Positions 1-6,244 are shown, counted from the stretch's first letter. The stretch is DNA of 10,034 bases from RYN-230 sp036509255 (GCA_036509255.1 DATCFY010000149.1:1-10034), one strand, 5' to 3'. A program made the numbers and translations. Notes: generated by a model from the sequence alone, not told the origin.

Positions 1-207
1 CACGCCGATCGCCGGCAGCCCCCTGATGTCCAGGCCGGTCGCTTCGATCAGCCAGCCGTTCACCGCGGAGTCGAAGAACTCGTAGTAGACGACGTTGTTG
101 AGGTGCCCGTACACATCGTTGTCGGCCCACCGGGTGCTGAAGCGGCGGTGCACGGGAAAGTCGCTCGCGGCCGGCTCCTCGCCGGCCCCGTCATCGGCCG
201 ACCGCAT
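1..207 (-). CDS. Acyl-CoA thioesterase, hot-dog (4HBT) family, N-terminal part
   Basis: The reading frame starts at ATG 205-207 and runs off the left edge after 69 codons, so only the N-terminus is present. A good ribosome site (AGGGAGG, plus-strand 213-219) lies 5 bases upstream. After a disordered acidic/Ala leader of about 17 residues comes TRWADNDVYGHLNNVVYYEF (residues 25-44), the typical 4HBT/YbgC-like opening, with Asp29/Asp31 in the catalytic-loop position and the GHLNN signature. Family members hydrolyse acyl-CoA thioesters in the cytoplasm; the substrate cannot be told from this fragment. The gene diverges from the HIT gene, with only 34 bases between the two start codons, so its promoter must lie in that gap or inside the HIT gene. 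Confidence 0.88.
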   Translation of the reverse strand, partial: MRSADDGAGEEPAASDFPVHRRFSTRWADNDVYGHLNNVVYYEFFDSAVNGWLIEATGLDIRGLPAIGV

Positions 208-227
208 CGGGACCTCCCTGCCGGGGA

Positions 228-246
228 TGCATAGTGCTGGTATGCA
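228..246. promoter_or_regulatory. Perfect inverted repeat over HIT-gene promoter and start
   Basis: TGCATA (228-233) and TATGCA (241-246) are perfect inverted arms with a 7-base spacer. The element overlaps a -10-like hexamer CATAGT (230-235) that sits 6 bases before the ATG at 242, the spacing expected for a leaderless transcript. No good -35 box is visible; TCGGGA at 207-212 is the best candidate. It also lies where transcription of the divergent thioesterase would begin, so a bound protein could affect both genes. The arms and spacing are seen; the operator role is inferred. Confidence 0.35.
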
Positions 247-709
247 AGCACACGGTGCTGCTTCCTGCTTCGTCTGCCGGAAGCATGGCGACCCTAGCCT
301 GATGCCCGGCGGGCCCGTCGAGGCGGACGAACTGGTGCTCGTCTCGCACCTCTCGCCGCAGGCTCCCGGCCGCAAGGGGCACCCTGTCTACCTGGGGCAT
401 CTGTTCGTGGAGCCGCGCAGGCACGCCGCCGGCCTCGCGGACCTCACCGAGCCGGAAGCCCAGGCGGTTGGCTTGTGGTGCACCCGGGCCAGCCGCGCCC
501 TGCGGGAGGTGGCCGGCGCCGAGCATGTGTACGCGGCGGTCCTCGGCGACCGGGTGCCGCACCTGCACGTTCACCTGCTGGCCCGCTATCCCGGCACGCC
601 GCCGGAGTTCTGGGGGCTGCAGGCCGACGAATGGCCCGGCGCGGAACGCGGCACCGAGGCCGAGGTCGCCGCCCTGGTTACCCGCCTTCGCGAGTACCTG
701 GCGACTTGA
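242..709 (+). CDS. HIT family protein (histidine-triad nucleotide hydrolase/transferase)
   Basis: A 155-residue protein. The histidine triad is clear in VPHLHVHLLARY (residues 105-116; His107, His109, His111), where the last histidine is the expected nucleophile that attacks the alpha-phosphate of nucleotides. The N-terminal CFVCRKH (residues 9-15, Cys9 and Cys12) resembles the paired cysteines that help bind zinc in some HIT proteins. Known family members hydrolyse or transfer AMP from dinucleotides or nucleoside phosphoramidates in the cytoplasm; the real substrate is unknown. An in-frame ATG at 227 would add five residues (MHSAG). I prefer 242 because a -10-like hexamer ends 6 bases before it and neither start has a ribosome site. 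The gene ends convergently with denD, 239 bases away. Confidence 0.85.
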   Translation: MQAHGAASCFVCRKHGDPSLMPGGPVEADELVLVSHLSPQAPGRKGHPVYLGHLFVEPRRHAAGLADLTEPEAQAVGLWCTRASRALREVAGAEHVYAAVLGDRVPHLHVHLLARYPGTPPEFWGLQADEWPGAERGTEAEVAALVTRLREYLAT

Positions 710-807
710 GTGCGCGATCCGCTGTAGCGCGCCTCGCCGCCGGCGACTGTGGGGTGATTCCGCTGCCTGGCAACGGTTTGAGCACGAACGCGGAAGATCC
801 GGCAAAT

Positions 808-825
808 GTAACACTGGTAACACTG
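808..825. repeat. Tandem 9-bp direct repeat
   Basis: GTAACACTG occurs twice in direct succession (808-816 and 817-825) in the noncoding gap between the convergent HIT and denD genes. It lies in a locally AT-richer patch (about 800-845) that stands out from the rest of the window. The role is unknown; it may be a replication-slippage product or a binding site. Confidence 0.55.
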
Positions 826-845
826 GCCACTCAGACCGCAAAATT

Positions 846-934
846 CGTGGCCGAAGGAGCCGCCGCAGGGCGGCCGGACCAATTGCGGACGCTCCAGCGC
901 CGCGGGAGCAGCGGTTTCGGCCCACACGGCCACG
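846..934. terminator. Structured convergent gap, possible two-way terminator
   Basis: An outer pair CGTGGCCG (846-853) / CGGCCACG (927-934) encloses two smaller hairpins: GCCGCC-gcag-GGCGGC (859-874), and GCTCC (891-895) with GGAGC (905-909). A competing pair, GGCCGAA (849-855) with TTCGGCC (916-922), is also possible. The block lies just before the end of denD and between convergent genes, so the simplest role is termination in both directions. There is no T-run, which is common in high-GC actinobacteria. The pairing is seen; the function is inferred. Confidence 0.4.
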
Positions 935-948
935 AGGCTCCCGGAGGG

Positions 949-1950
949 TCAGGCCCGGGTCTCGGCCAGGTGCGCACGGATGATCGAGGTGAAGTCGGGG
1001 TCGGGGGCCAGGCCCAGGCCTGCCGCCCGGTCGCAGCGGAACCGCGCGGCCCAGCCCGCCACCATCCCCGCCACCACCGGGTCCGGGACCCAGTCGATGA
1101 GGCTGGTTATCGACGGCCCGGCCACCTGCTCCAGCGCGGCAACCATGTCCCCGACCGTCACGGTCAGGCCGGGCATGGTCACCGCGGTCCGGCCGCCCCA
1201 GAAATCGTCGGGCGACGTGGCGGCGCACCGCAGTGCTTCGATGGCCCGGGCCGGGGAGGCCAGCGCCACCTCGGCGGCCGGATCGACCGGGCAGACGGCG
1301 CGCTGGCCCGCCAGCGGTTCGCGGATGATGCCCGACATGAAGCCCGAGGCTGCGGCGTTGGGCCGGCCGGGGCGCACGCTGACTGTCATCAGCCGGATGC
1401 TCCGCCCCCGCAGGAACCCCTTGCGCGTGTAGTCGGCCACCAACTGCTCGCCGATGAACTTCTGGATGCCGTAGCTGGTCTGCGGGTCCGGCAGCGTGCC
1501 GTCCTCCACCACGGCCGGGAGCGGGTGCTCGGTGGACCCGCCGAAGACTGCGATCGAGCTCGAGTAGACCACCACCGGGCTGGTGCCCGCCGCGCGGCAG
1601 GCGGCGAGCAGGGCCTCGGTGGCGTGCAGGTTCGCCCGGATGCCCAGGTCGAAGTCCGCTTCGCACTCCCCGCTGACCGCGGCGGCGAGGTGGAACACCA
1701 CGTCGGCGGCGGCCAGCGCTTCACGGCCCGGCTGCCCGGGAGCCACCAGCCCGCCGAGGTCGCCCTCGATCACGGCGACCCGCGGATCGGCGGCCAGGTC
1801 CGGCGGTGCTGGGGCCTGATCCAGGAGCGTCACCTGGGACAGCGGGCGCTCGCCGGCACCCGCGACATCCAGCGAGCCTGCCGCCAGCAGGTCCCGGGCC
1901 AGGCGGCTGCCCAGGAACCCGGCGCCGCCGGTGATCACCACATTTGGCAC
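949..1950 (-). CDS. denD: NAD-dependent D-erythronate 2-dehydrogenase (DenD-like SDR)
   Basis: A 333-residue extended short-chain dehydrogenase. The nucleotide-binding motif GGAGFLG is at residues 8-14 (Gly8, Gly11, Gly14), HLAAAVSGE at 87-95, the SSS of the active site at 130-132, and the catalytic pair Tyr160/Lys164 in YGIQK. The stretch SVRPGRPNAAASGFMSGIIR (191-210) is the region I recognise as typical of the DenD branch, which oxidises D-erythronate to 2-oxo-tetronate with NAD. The start is GTG at 1950, preceded by GGAG 5 bases upstream; it puts the dinucleotide fold at the very N-terminus, as expected. The gene diverges from otnK and ltnD, which supports a four-carbon sugar-acid role. 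Assignment to the SDR family is firm; the exact substrate rests on motif memory plus context. Confidence 0.85.
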   Translation of the reverse strand: MPNVVITGGAGFLGSRLARDLLAAGSLDVAGAGERPLSQVTLLDQAPAPPDLAADPRVAVIEGDLGGLVAPGQPGREALAAADVVFHLAAAVSGECEADFDLGIRANLHATEALLAACRAAGTSPVVVYSSSIAVFGGSTEHPLPAVVEDGTLPDPQTSYGIQKFIGEQLVADYTRKGFLRGRSIRLMTVSVRPGRPNAAASGFMSGIIREPLAGQRAVCPVDPAAEVALASPARAIEALRCAATSPDDFWGGRTAVTMPGLTVTVGDMVAALEQVAGPSITSLIDWVPDPVVAGMVAGWAARFRCDRAAGLGLAPDPDFTSIIRAHLAETRA

Positions 1951-2112
1951 GGCGTCTCCGTTCTCGGCCGGGGGCGTGGAATACAGTGCGATCTTAAGCA
2001 GTGGTGATCGCCGGTATCCCGATCCCGGGTGGCGGATCTGCCGAATCCGGCCGTGGCCCGGCGCGCGACCACATGAATCCGGGGGACCGCAGGCGCAGGG
2101 GAAGGGGCCAGG
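1951..2112. promoter_or_regulatory. Divergent control region between denD and otnK
   Basis: This 162-base region must hold promoters for both denD and otnK-ltnD. It contains an inverted repeat GCGATC (1988-1993) / GATCGC (2006-2011) with a 12-base spacer, and a CTTAAG palindrome (1993-1998) just inside the left arm. GATC recurs at 1990, 2006, 2021 and 2035. The AT-richer stretch 1979-2000 is the likeliest place for promoter melting, but I find no convincing -35/-10 pair on either strand. A shared operator allowing joint induction by the sugar acid is an inference. Confidence 0.4.
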
Positions 2113-3570
2113 GTGCTGGGCGACATGCGGCCCGACGCGGCCGAGGTGTTGGCCGGGCTGCCCCCGGCCCGCCCCGACAGCGAAGCTCTCCGGGATTCGA
2201 TCCGCACCCTGCGGGCGGAAGGCGACCTCCTCCTGGGGGTCCTCGACGACGACCCGACCGGGTCGCAGGCCGTGCACGACGTCCAGGTCGTGACCGTGCT
2301 GGAGGACGACGCCTACGCGGCGGCGCTGGCCGGGCCGGCCGCCACCTGCTTCGTGCTGACCAACTCACGCAGCCTGGACGGGCCGGCCGCCGCCGACGTG
2401 ACGACCCGGGCCGCCCGCGGCCTGATCACTGTGGCTGGACGGCGCGGCACCCGCATCCAGCTGATCAGCCGGAGCGACTCCACGCTGCGCGGGCACGTGA
2501 TGGCGGAGGTCGCCGCGCTGCAGGCGGTCCGCCAGGACATGGTCGGCCGCGGCTACGACGGCGTGCTCCTGGTCCCCGCGTTCCTGGAAGCCGGCCGGGT
2601 CACCGCGGCCGATATCCACTGGGCGCGCACGCCGGCCGGGCTGGTCCCGGTCGGTGAGACCGAGTTCGCCCACGACAGCGCGTTCGGGTACGGCGCTTCG
2701 GACCTGACGGTTTTCGTTGCGGAAAAAAGCGGGGGGACGATCCGGCCGGAGGATGTGCGCAGCATCAGCCTGGCGGACATCCGGCTCGGCGGCCCGGCCC
2801 GGATCCGCGAGGTGCTGGCCAGCGCGGCCGGCGGGGCGTGGGTGGTGGTGAATGCCACCGAGTACTCCGACCTGGACACCGTCGCCCGCAGCGTGCTGGA
2901 GGCCGAGCACGAAGGCCAGTCGTTCCTGTTCCGCACCGGGCCGTCGTTCGTGCGGGCGCTGAGCGGCCTGGGACCCCGGCCGCCCCTGCGCGGAGCGGAG
3001 ATCTGGGGGGAAGGGCGCCGCCGGGACGGGCACGGCCTGGTCGTCGTGGGCTCGCACGTCGGGCAGACCAGCCGGCAGGTCGCCGCGCTGCGGGCCCGCG
3101 GCGCCACGACCGACATCGAGCTGGACGTACCCGCGGTACTGGGCGGCGGGCCGGACGTGACCGCCGCCACCGCGCAGCAGGTTACCCGGGCGCTGGCGCA
3201 TTCCGACGTGCTCCTGTACACGAGCCGGGACGTCGTCGCGGGCCGGGACGGGACGGACAGTCTCACGATCGCCCGCACCGTGTCCGCGGCCCTGTCACGC
3301 ACCGTCCGCGACGCGCTGGCCGCCCGGCCCGCCTGGGTCATCGCCAAGGGCGGGATCACCTCGCACGACGTGATGCTCCACGGGCTGGGGATCCGGCGCG
3401 CCGAAGTGGCCGGCCAGCTGTTCCCCGGGATGATCTCGGTGTTCCGGCCGGTCGACGCGGCGCCTGAGGCGGTCGGGATGCCGTACGTGGTCTTCGCGGG
3501 CAATGTGGGGGACGACGGGACGCTGGCGCAGGTGGTGGCGATCCTCAACGGCGGGCAGGAGGTCTCCTGA
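2113..3570 (+). CDS. otnK: Four-carbon acid sugar kinase (OtnK-like, DUF1537)
   Basis: A 485-residue two-domain kinase. The N-terminal sugar-acid domain carries LDDDPTG (44-50), SRSDSTLRGH (119-128) and PAFLEAGR (155-162). The C-terminal nucleotide domain carries VVGSHVGQTS (311-320), KGGITSHD (412-419) and GNVGDDGT (463-470). OtnK phosphorylates 3-oxo-tetronate on O4 with ATP in the cytoplasm; relatives act on D-threonate instead. The neighbouring denD and ltnD, which both make 2-oxo-tetronate, favour the OtnK role. The GTG at 2113 has AAGGGG 6 bases upstream; ATG at 2125 is an in-frame alternative with a poorer ribosome site. The roughly 40 residues before LDDDPTG are longer than I expect for the family. 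The stop overlaps the ltnD start (TGATG). Confidence 0.88.
   Translation: MLGDMRPDAAEVLAGLPPARPDSEALRDSIRTLRAEGDLLLGVLDDDPTGSQAVHDVQVVTVLEDDAYAAALAGPAATCFVLTNSRSLDGPAAADVTTRAARGLITVAGRRGTRIQLISRSDSTLRGHVMAEVAALQAVRQDMVGRGYDGVLLVPAFLEAGRVTAADIHWARTPAGLVPVGETEFAHDSAFGYGASDLTVFVAEKSGGTIRPEDVRSISLADIRLGGPARIREVLASAAGGAWVVVNATEYSDLDTVARSVLEAEHEGQSFLFRTGPSFVRALSGLGPRPPLRGAEIWGEGRRRDGHGLVVVGSHVGQTSRQVAALRARGATTDIELDVPAVLGGGPDVTAATAQQVTRALAHSDVLLYTSRDVVAGRDGTDSLTIARTVSAALSRTVRDALAARPAWVIAKGGITSHDVMLHGLGIRRAEVAGQLFPGMISVFRPVDAAPEAVGMPYVVFAGNVGDDGTLAQVVAILNGGQEVS
3557..3568 (+). promoter_or_regulatory. ltnD ribosome site inside a small inverted repeat
   Basis: AGGAGG (3557-3562) is an ideal ribosome binding site 7 bases before the ltnD ATG. 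It lies in AGGAG-GT-CTCCT, whose arms can pair and hide the site until the ribosome finishing otnK opens it. With the one-base TGATG overlap, this would tie ltnD translation to otnK. The sequence is seen; the coupling is inferred. Confidence 0.4.
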
Positions 3571-4481
3571 TGCGAGTCGGCTGGCTGGGGCTGGGCGCGA
3601 TGGGCGCGCCGATGGCGGGCTGCCTGGCCCGCGCGGGACACTCGGTCGCGGCGTACGACATCGTGCCGGGGCGGGCCGCGGCGCTGGCCGCGGACGGCGT
3701 CGGGGCCGCGGCCAGCATCACCGGGGCGGTCCGGGACGCCGGGATCGTCGCGATCATGGTCGCCACCCCGGACCAGGTGGACCAGGTGCTGTTCGGGCCG
3801 GGTGGCGCGGCAGGCACGCTGGCGGCCGGCACGGTCGTGGTGATCATGGCGACAGCCGGTCCCGAGGTTGTGGCGGAAGCCGCCGCCCGCCTTGGCCGCA
3901 GTGGGGTCAGCGTGGTCGACGCCCCGGTCTCCGGCGGGGTGCAGCGCGCCGCCGCGGGCGACCTGCTGATCATGGTGTCCGGCACGGAGGACGCGGTCGG
4001 GCAGGCCCGGCCGCTGCTCGACGCGCTGGCCCGCAGCGCCCCGCTGGTCGGCCCGGCCCCCGGCGATGGCCAGCGGATGAAGCTGGTCAACCAGTTGCTG
4101 TGCGGGGTGCACATCGCGGCGGCGGCCGAGGCGCTGGCGTTCGCGGAGTCGATGGGGCTGGGTCCGGGGGAGTGCTGGCGGGTGCTGCGGGACGGGGCCG
4201 CCGCGTCGTTCATGTTCGAGGACCGGGGCGCCCGGATGGTCGCCGGGGAGTTCAGCTCACCGCACAGTGCCCTGGACATCTTCGTGAAGGACATGGGCCT
4301 GTTCAGTGCGGCGGCGGAGCACGCCGGTGCGTCCGCGCCGCTCACCGCGGCCGCGCGGCGGCTGTATGACCAGGGGCACGAGCGGGGTCTGGGCCGTCTC
4401 GACGACGCCGCGCTGATCGAGGTGCTCCGCCAGGACCGGCCGCCGGCAGGTAGCCCTGGTCACGCCGGGCTCGCTGACTAG
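3570..4481 (+). CDS. ltnD: L-threonate 2-dehydrogenase (LtnD-like beta-hydroxyacid dehydrogenase)
   Basis: A 303-residue member of the 3-hydroxyisobutyrate dehydrogenase family. It has the N-terminal NAD motif GLGAMGAPMA (7-16), the acidic Asp30 at the end of the second strand (favouring NAD over NADP), the substrate motif DAPVSGGV (117-124), and the catalytic Lys171 with Asn174 in GQRMKLVNQLLCGVH. FVKDMGL (238-244) is the usual C-terminal active-site segment. LtnD oxidises L-threonate to 2-oxo-tetronate, the same product as DenD. The family is certain; L-threonate as substrate rests on the adjacent otnK and divergent denD, because close relatives act on 3-hydroxyisobutyrate or tartronate semialdehyde. 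It is translated from an overlap with otnK. The last codons and the stop contain the promoter of the next gene. Confidence 0.82.
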   Translation: MRVGWLGLGAMGAPMAGCLARAGHSVAAYDIVPGRAAALAADGVGAAASITGAVRDAGIVAIMVATPDQVDQVLFGPGGAAGTLAAGTVVVIMATAGPEVVAEAAARLGRSGVSVVDAPVSGGVQRAAAGDLLIMVSGTEDAVGQARPLLDALARSAPLVGPAPGDGQRMKLVNQLLCGVHIAAAAEALAFAESMGLGPGECWRVLRDGAAASFMFEDRGARMVAGEFSSPHSALDIFVKDMGLFSAAAEHAGASAPLTAAARRLYDQGHERGLGRLDDAALIEVLRQDRPPAGSPGHAGLAD

Positions 4482-4491
4482 AGTCAAGAGG
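4457..4491 (+). promoter_or_regulatory. Leaderless promoter with palindromic operator for the MarR-GNAT gene
   Basis: TAGAGT (4479-4484) is a good -10 box exactly 7 bases before ATG 4492, so the mRNA would start at or next to the start codon. TGGTCA (4457-4462) is a fair -35 (4 of 6) with a 16-base spacer. A 12-base palindrome, TGACT-AG-AGTCA (4475-4486), covers the -10 box and contains the ltnD stop codon TAG. MarR proteins commonly bind such palindromes over their own promoters, so self-repression is likely. A ribosome-site-like AAGAGG touches the ATG and is too close to work normally. Confidence 0.5.
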
Positions 4492-5388
4492 ATGGATGCC
4501 TCGCTCGTCAGCCAGGTGCGGCGGTTCAACCGGACCGTCACCCAGCGCGCTGGAGCGCTGGACGATGAGTTCCTGGCCCGGGGCCGCCCGCTCGGGCAGG
4601 CACGCCTGCTGTGGGAAATCGGCGCGGACGGCACCGACGTCCGCACGCTGCGCGCCCGGCTCGACCTGGACTCGGGCTACCTGAGCCGCCTGCTCCGGGC
4701 GCTGGAGGCCGACGGGCTGGTCGTCGTGGACGGCAGCGGGCAGGACCGCCGGGTGCGCACGGCCCGCCTTACCCACGGCGGCCTGGCCGAACGCGCCGAG
4801 CTCGATCGTCGCGCGGACGAGGCGGCCGCGTCGATCCTCCGCCCGCTCAGCGAGTCCCAGCGGGACCGGCTGGCCCGCGCGATGGCCGAGGTGGAGCGGC
4901 TCCTGGCGGCGTCGGCGGTCAAGGTGGCCGTGCGCCATCCCGCGGACCCGGCGGCCCGCACCTGCCTGCGGGCCTACGTGCAGGAACTCGGCCGCCGGTT
5001 CGACACTGGCTTCGACCCGGCCCGGAGCCTGCCGGCAGCGGATCAGGACCTGAGCCCGCCCGCGGGACTCTTCCTGGTCGCCACCCTGCACTCCGAGGCG
5101 GTCGGCTGCGGCGGGCTCAAGTTCCACGGTGACGCGCCCGCAGAACTGAAGCGGATGTGGATCGCCCCGGCCATGCGCGGTCTCGGGCTCGGCCGGCGGC
5201 TGCTTACCGAACTGGAGGCGCAGGCCGCCGCGCACGGGGTTACCGTCCTCCGGCTGGAAACCAACGGCACCCTGACCGAGGCGATCAGCCTCTACCGGGC
5301 GTCCGGCTACCGCGAGGTGGCCGCGTTCAGCGACGAGCCCTACGCCCATCACTGGTTCGAGAAGATCCTGGACCAGAACCCGGCTTGA
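4492..5388 (+). CDS. MarR-family regulator fused to a GNAT acetyltransferase
   Basis: A 298-residue fusion. Residues about 1-145 form a MarR winged helix-turn-helix: the helix LDLDSGYLSRLLRALEADGL (57-76) is the DNA-reading part, and GQDRRVRTARLT (83-94) is the wing. Residues about 146-298 form a GNAT domain, with LKRMWIAPAMRGLGLGRRLL (219-238) containing the acetyl-CoA pyrophosphate loop (RGLGLG) and ISLYRASGYRE (265-275) the usual C-terminal motif. Such fusions are known in many bacteria, but the substrate acetylated and the ligand sensed are generally unknown. The gene follows ltnD by 10 bases yet has its own promoter, so it could regulate the sugar-acid genes or be independent; the sequence does not decide. 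The ATG at 4496 is out of frame. Confidence 0.9.
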   Translation: MDASLVSQVRRFNRTVTQRAGALDDEFLARGRPLGQARLLWEIGADGTDVRTLRARLDLDSGYLSRLLRALEADGLVVVDGSGQDRRVRTARLTHGGLAERAELDRRADEAAASILRPLSESQRDRLARAMAEVERLLAASAVKVAVRHPADPAARTCLRAYVQELGRRFDTGFDPARSLPAADQDLSPPAGLFLVATLHSEAVGCGGLKFHGDAPAELKRMWIAPAMRGLGLGRRLLTELEAQAAAHGVTVLRLETNGTLTEAISLYRASGYREVAAFSDEPYAHHWFEKILDQNPA

Positions 5389-5418
5389 CGTATTCCCATA
5401 TCGGAATATGATGTTGTC
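5385..5418 (+). promoter_or_regulatory. Promoter and operator of the arsR-SRPBCC operon
   Basis: TTGACG (5385-5390, 5 of 6 to consensus) and TATGAT (5407-5412, 5 of 6) form a strong vegetative promoter with a 16-base spacer. The -10 lies 6 bases before the ATG at 5419, so the mRNA is probably leaderless. Between and slightly overlapping the boxes lies an 18-base near-perfect palindrome, TATTCCCATATCGGAATA (5391-5408), with a single mismatched pair. This is the classic layout for repression by an ArsR protein. The -35 box overlaps the stop codon of the preceding gene. The local AT content stands out sharply from the surroundings. Confidence 0.82.
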
Positions 5419-5775
5419 ATGGCGCGGGCAGCAACGACGGCGGATGCATTCAACGCGGTAGCCGAACCCCGGCGGCGGGAGATCCTCGACCTGCTGGCCG
5501 GCGGGGAACGGCCGGTGAATGATCTCGTCGCGCTGCTCGGGCTGGCCCAGCCGCTGGTGTCCAAGCACCTGCGGGTGCTGAGGGAGGTCGGCCTGGTGGA
5601 TGTGCGCGGGGACGGCCGCCGCCGGGTGTACCGGCTCAACCCCGGGCCGCTGAAGCCCATCTACGACTGGGTGAAGCCGTACGAGCAGGCCTGGTCGCAG
5701 CGCTTCGACCGGCTGGACATCGTGCTAGAGGAACTCAAGGCAGAGGAGGACGGGGAGAATGGCCGTGACGAGTAG
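5419..5775 (+). CDS. ArsR-family transcriptional repressor (SRPBCC-linked type)
   Basis: A 118-residue winged helix-turn-helix protein. AEPRRREILDLL (15-26) is the typical first helix, AQPLVSKHLRVLREVGLV (43-60) the recognition helix and following turn, and GDGRRRVYRLN (64-74) the wing. The metal-binding ELCVCDL motif of arsenic or cadmium sensors is absent, so the signal is probably not a metal. It is the non-metal subgroup commonly found directly upstream of an SRPBCC gene, and here it overlaps that gene by 17 bases. It most likely represses its own operon by binding the palindrome at 5391-5408. The inducer is unknown. The start is fixed by the promoter 6 bases upstream. Confidence 0.92.
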   Translation: MARAATTADAFNAVAEPRRREILDLLAGGERPVNDLVALLGLAQPLVSKHLRVLREVGLVDVRGDGRRRVYRLNPGPLKPIYDWVKPYEQAWSQRFDRLDIVLEELKAEEDGENGRDE

Positions 5776-6244
5776 CCGCCGGGCAGAGGTAACCCTGCCG
5801 GCGGACACGCAGATCCTGATCACCCGGGAGTTCGACGCTCCCGCCCGCCTGGTCTACCGGGCCTGGACCACACCCGAGCTGGTCCGGCGCTGGTGGAGCG
5901 GGGACCGGGGCCAGATGGTCAGCGCCGAGATCGACCTGCGGGTCGGCGGCACCTGGCGCTTCGTGATGACCGCGAACGCCGGATTCGAGGTCGCGTTCCA
6001 CGGCGAGTACCGGGAGATCGTCCCGGCCGAGCGGATCGTCTCGACCGACGTCTTCGAGGGCATGCCGGACGCGGCGGCGGTGAACACGATCACGTTCACC
6101 GAGGTGGATGGGCACACGACGGTCCGGATGCTCGTGCAGCACACTAGCCAGGAGCACCGGGACGCGCACATCAACTCCGGCATGGAAGACGGCCTGCAGG
6201 TGGTCCTGGACCTGCTGGAGGAGGTCGCCCGCTCGCTGCGCTGA
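5759..6244 (+). CDS. SRPBCC (AHSA1/YndB-like) domain protein
   Basis: A 161-residue single-domain protein of the START-like fold with a hydrophobic ligand cavity. TREFDAPARLVYRAWTTPEL (22-41) followed by VRRWW (42-46) is the family opening; DLRVGGTWRF (59-68) and HGEYREIVPAERIV (81-94) are core strands; GMEDGLQVVLDLLEE (141-155) is the closing long helix. No catalytic residue can be named. The start overlaps arsR by 17 bases, with GAGGAGGA (5743-5750) 8 bases upstream, so translation is probably coupled. Family members bind lipids or other small hydrophobic molecules, and some affect stress responses; no specific role can be assigned. Control by the upstream ArsR is very likely from gene order. 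Confidence 0.9.
   Translation: MAVTSSRRAEVTLPADTQILITREFDAPARLVYRAWTTPELVRRWWSGDRGQMVSAEIDLRVGGTWRFVMTANAGFEVAFHGEYREIVPAERIVSTDVFEGMPDAAAVNTITFTEVDGHTTVRMLVQHTSQEHRDAHINSGMEDGLQVVLDLLEEVARSLR

Noticed and set aside
191..1666. Long minus-strand open frame of 491 codons across HIT, the gap and part of denD
   Set aside because: Its translation is low-complexity Arg/Gly/Pro/Ala with no family motif, while HIT and DenD in other frames have clear motifs. In very GC-rich DNA such antisense frames stay open by chance.
475..2007. Long plus-strand open frame of 510 codons opposite denD
   Set aside because: Composition and lack of motifs mark it as a shadow of denD on the other strand.
1990..2038. 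Four GATC sites spaced 14-16 bases apart as a Dam-like methylation cluster
   Set aside because: GATC is frequent in GC-rich coding and noncoding DNA here, and Dam-type control is not expected in actinobacteria.
2553..4112. Long minus-strand open frame of 519 codons opposite otnK and ltnD
   Set aside because: No recognisable domain, and it is antisense to two well-supported enzymes.
5419..5775. Calling the ArsR protein a metal or arsenic sensor
   Set aside because: The paired-cysteine metal motif in the recognition helix region is missing and the partner gene is SRPBCC, not a metal pump or reductase.
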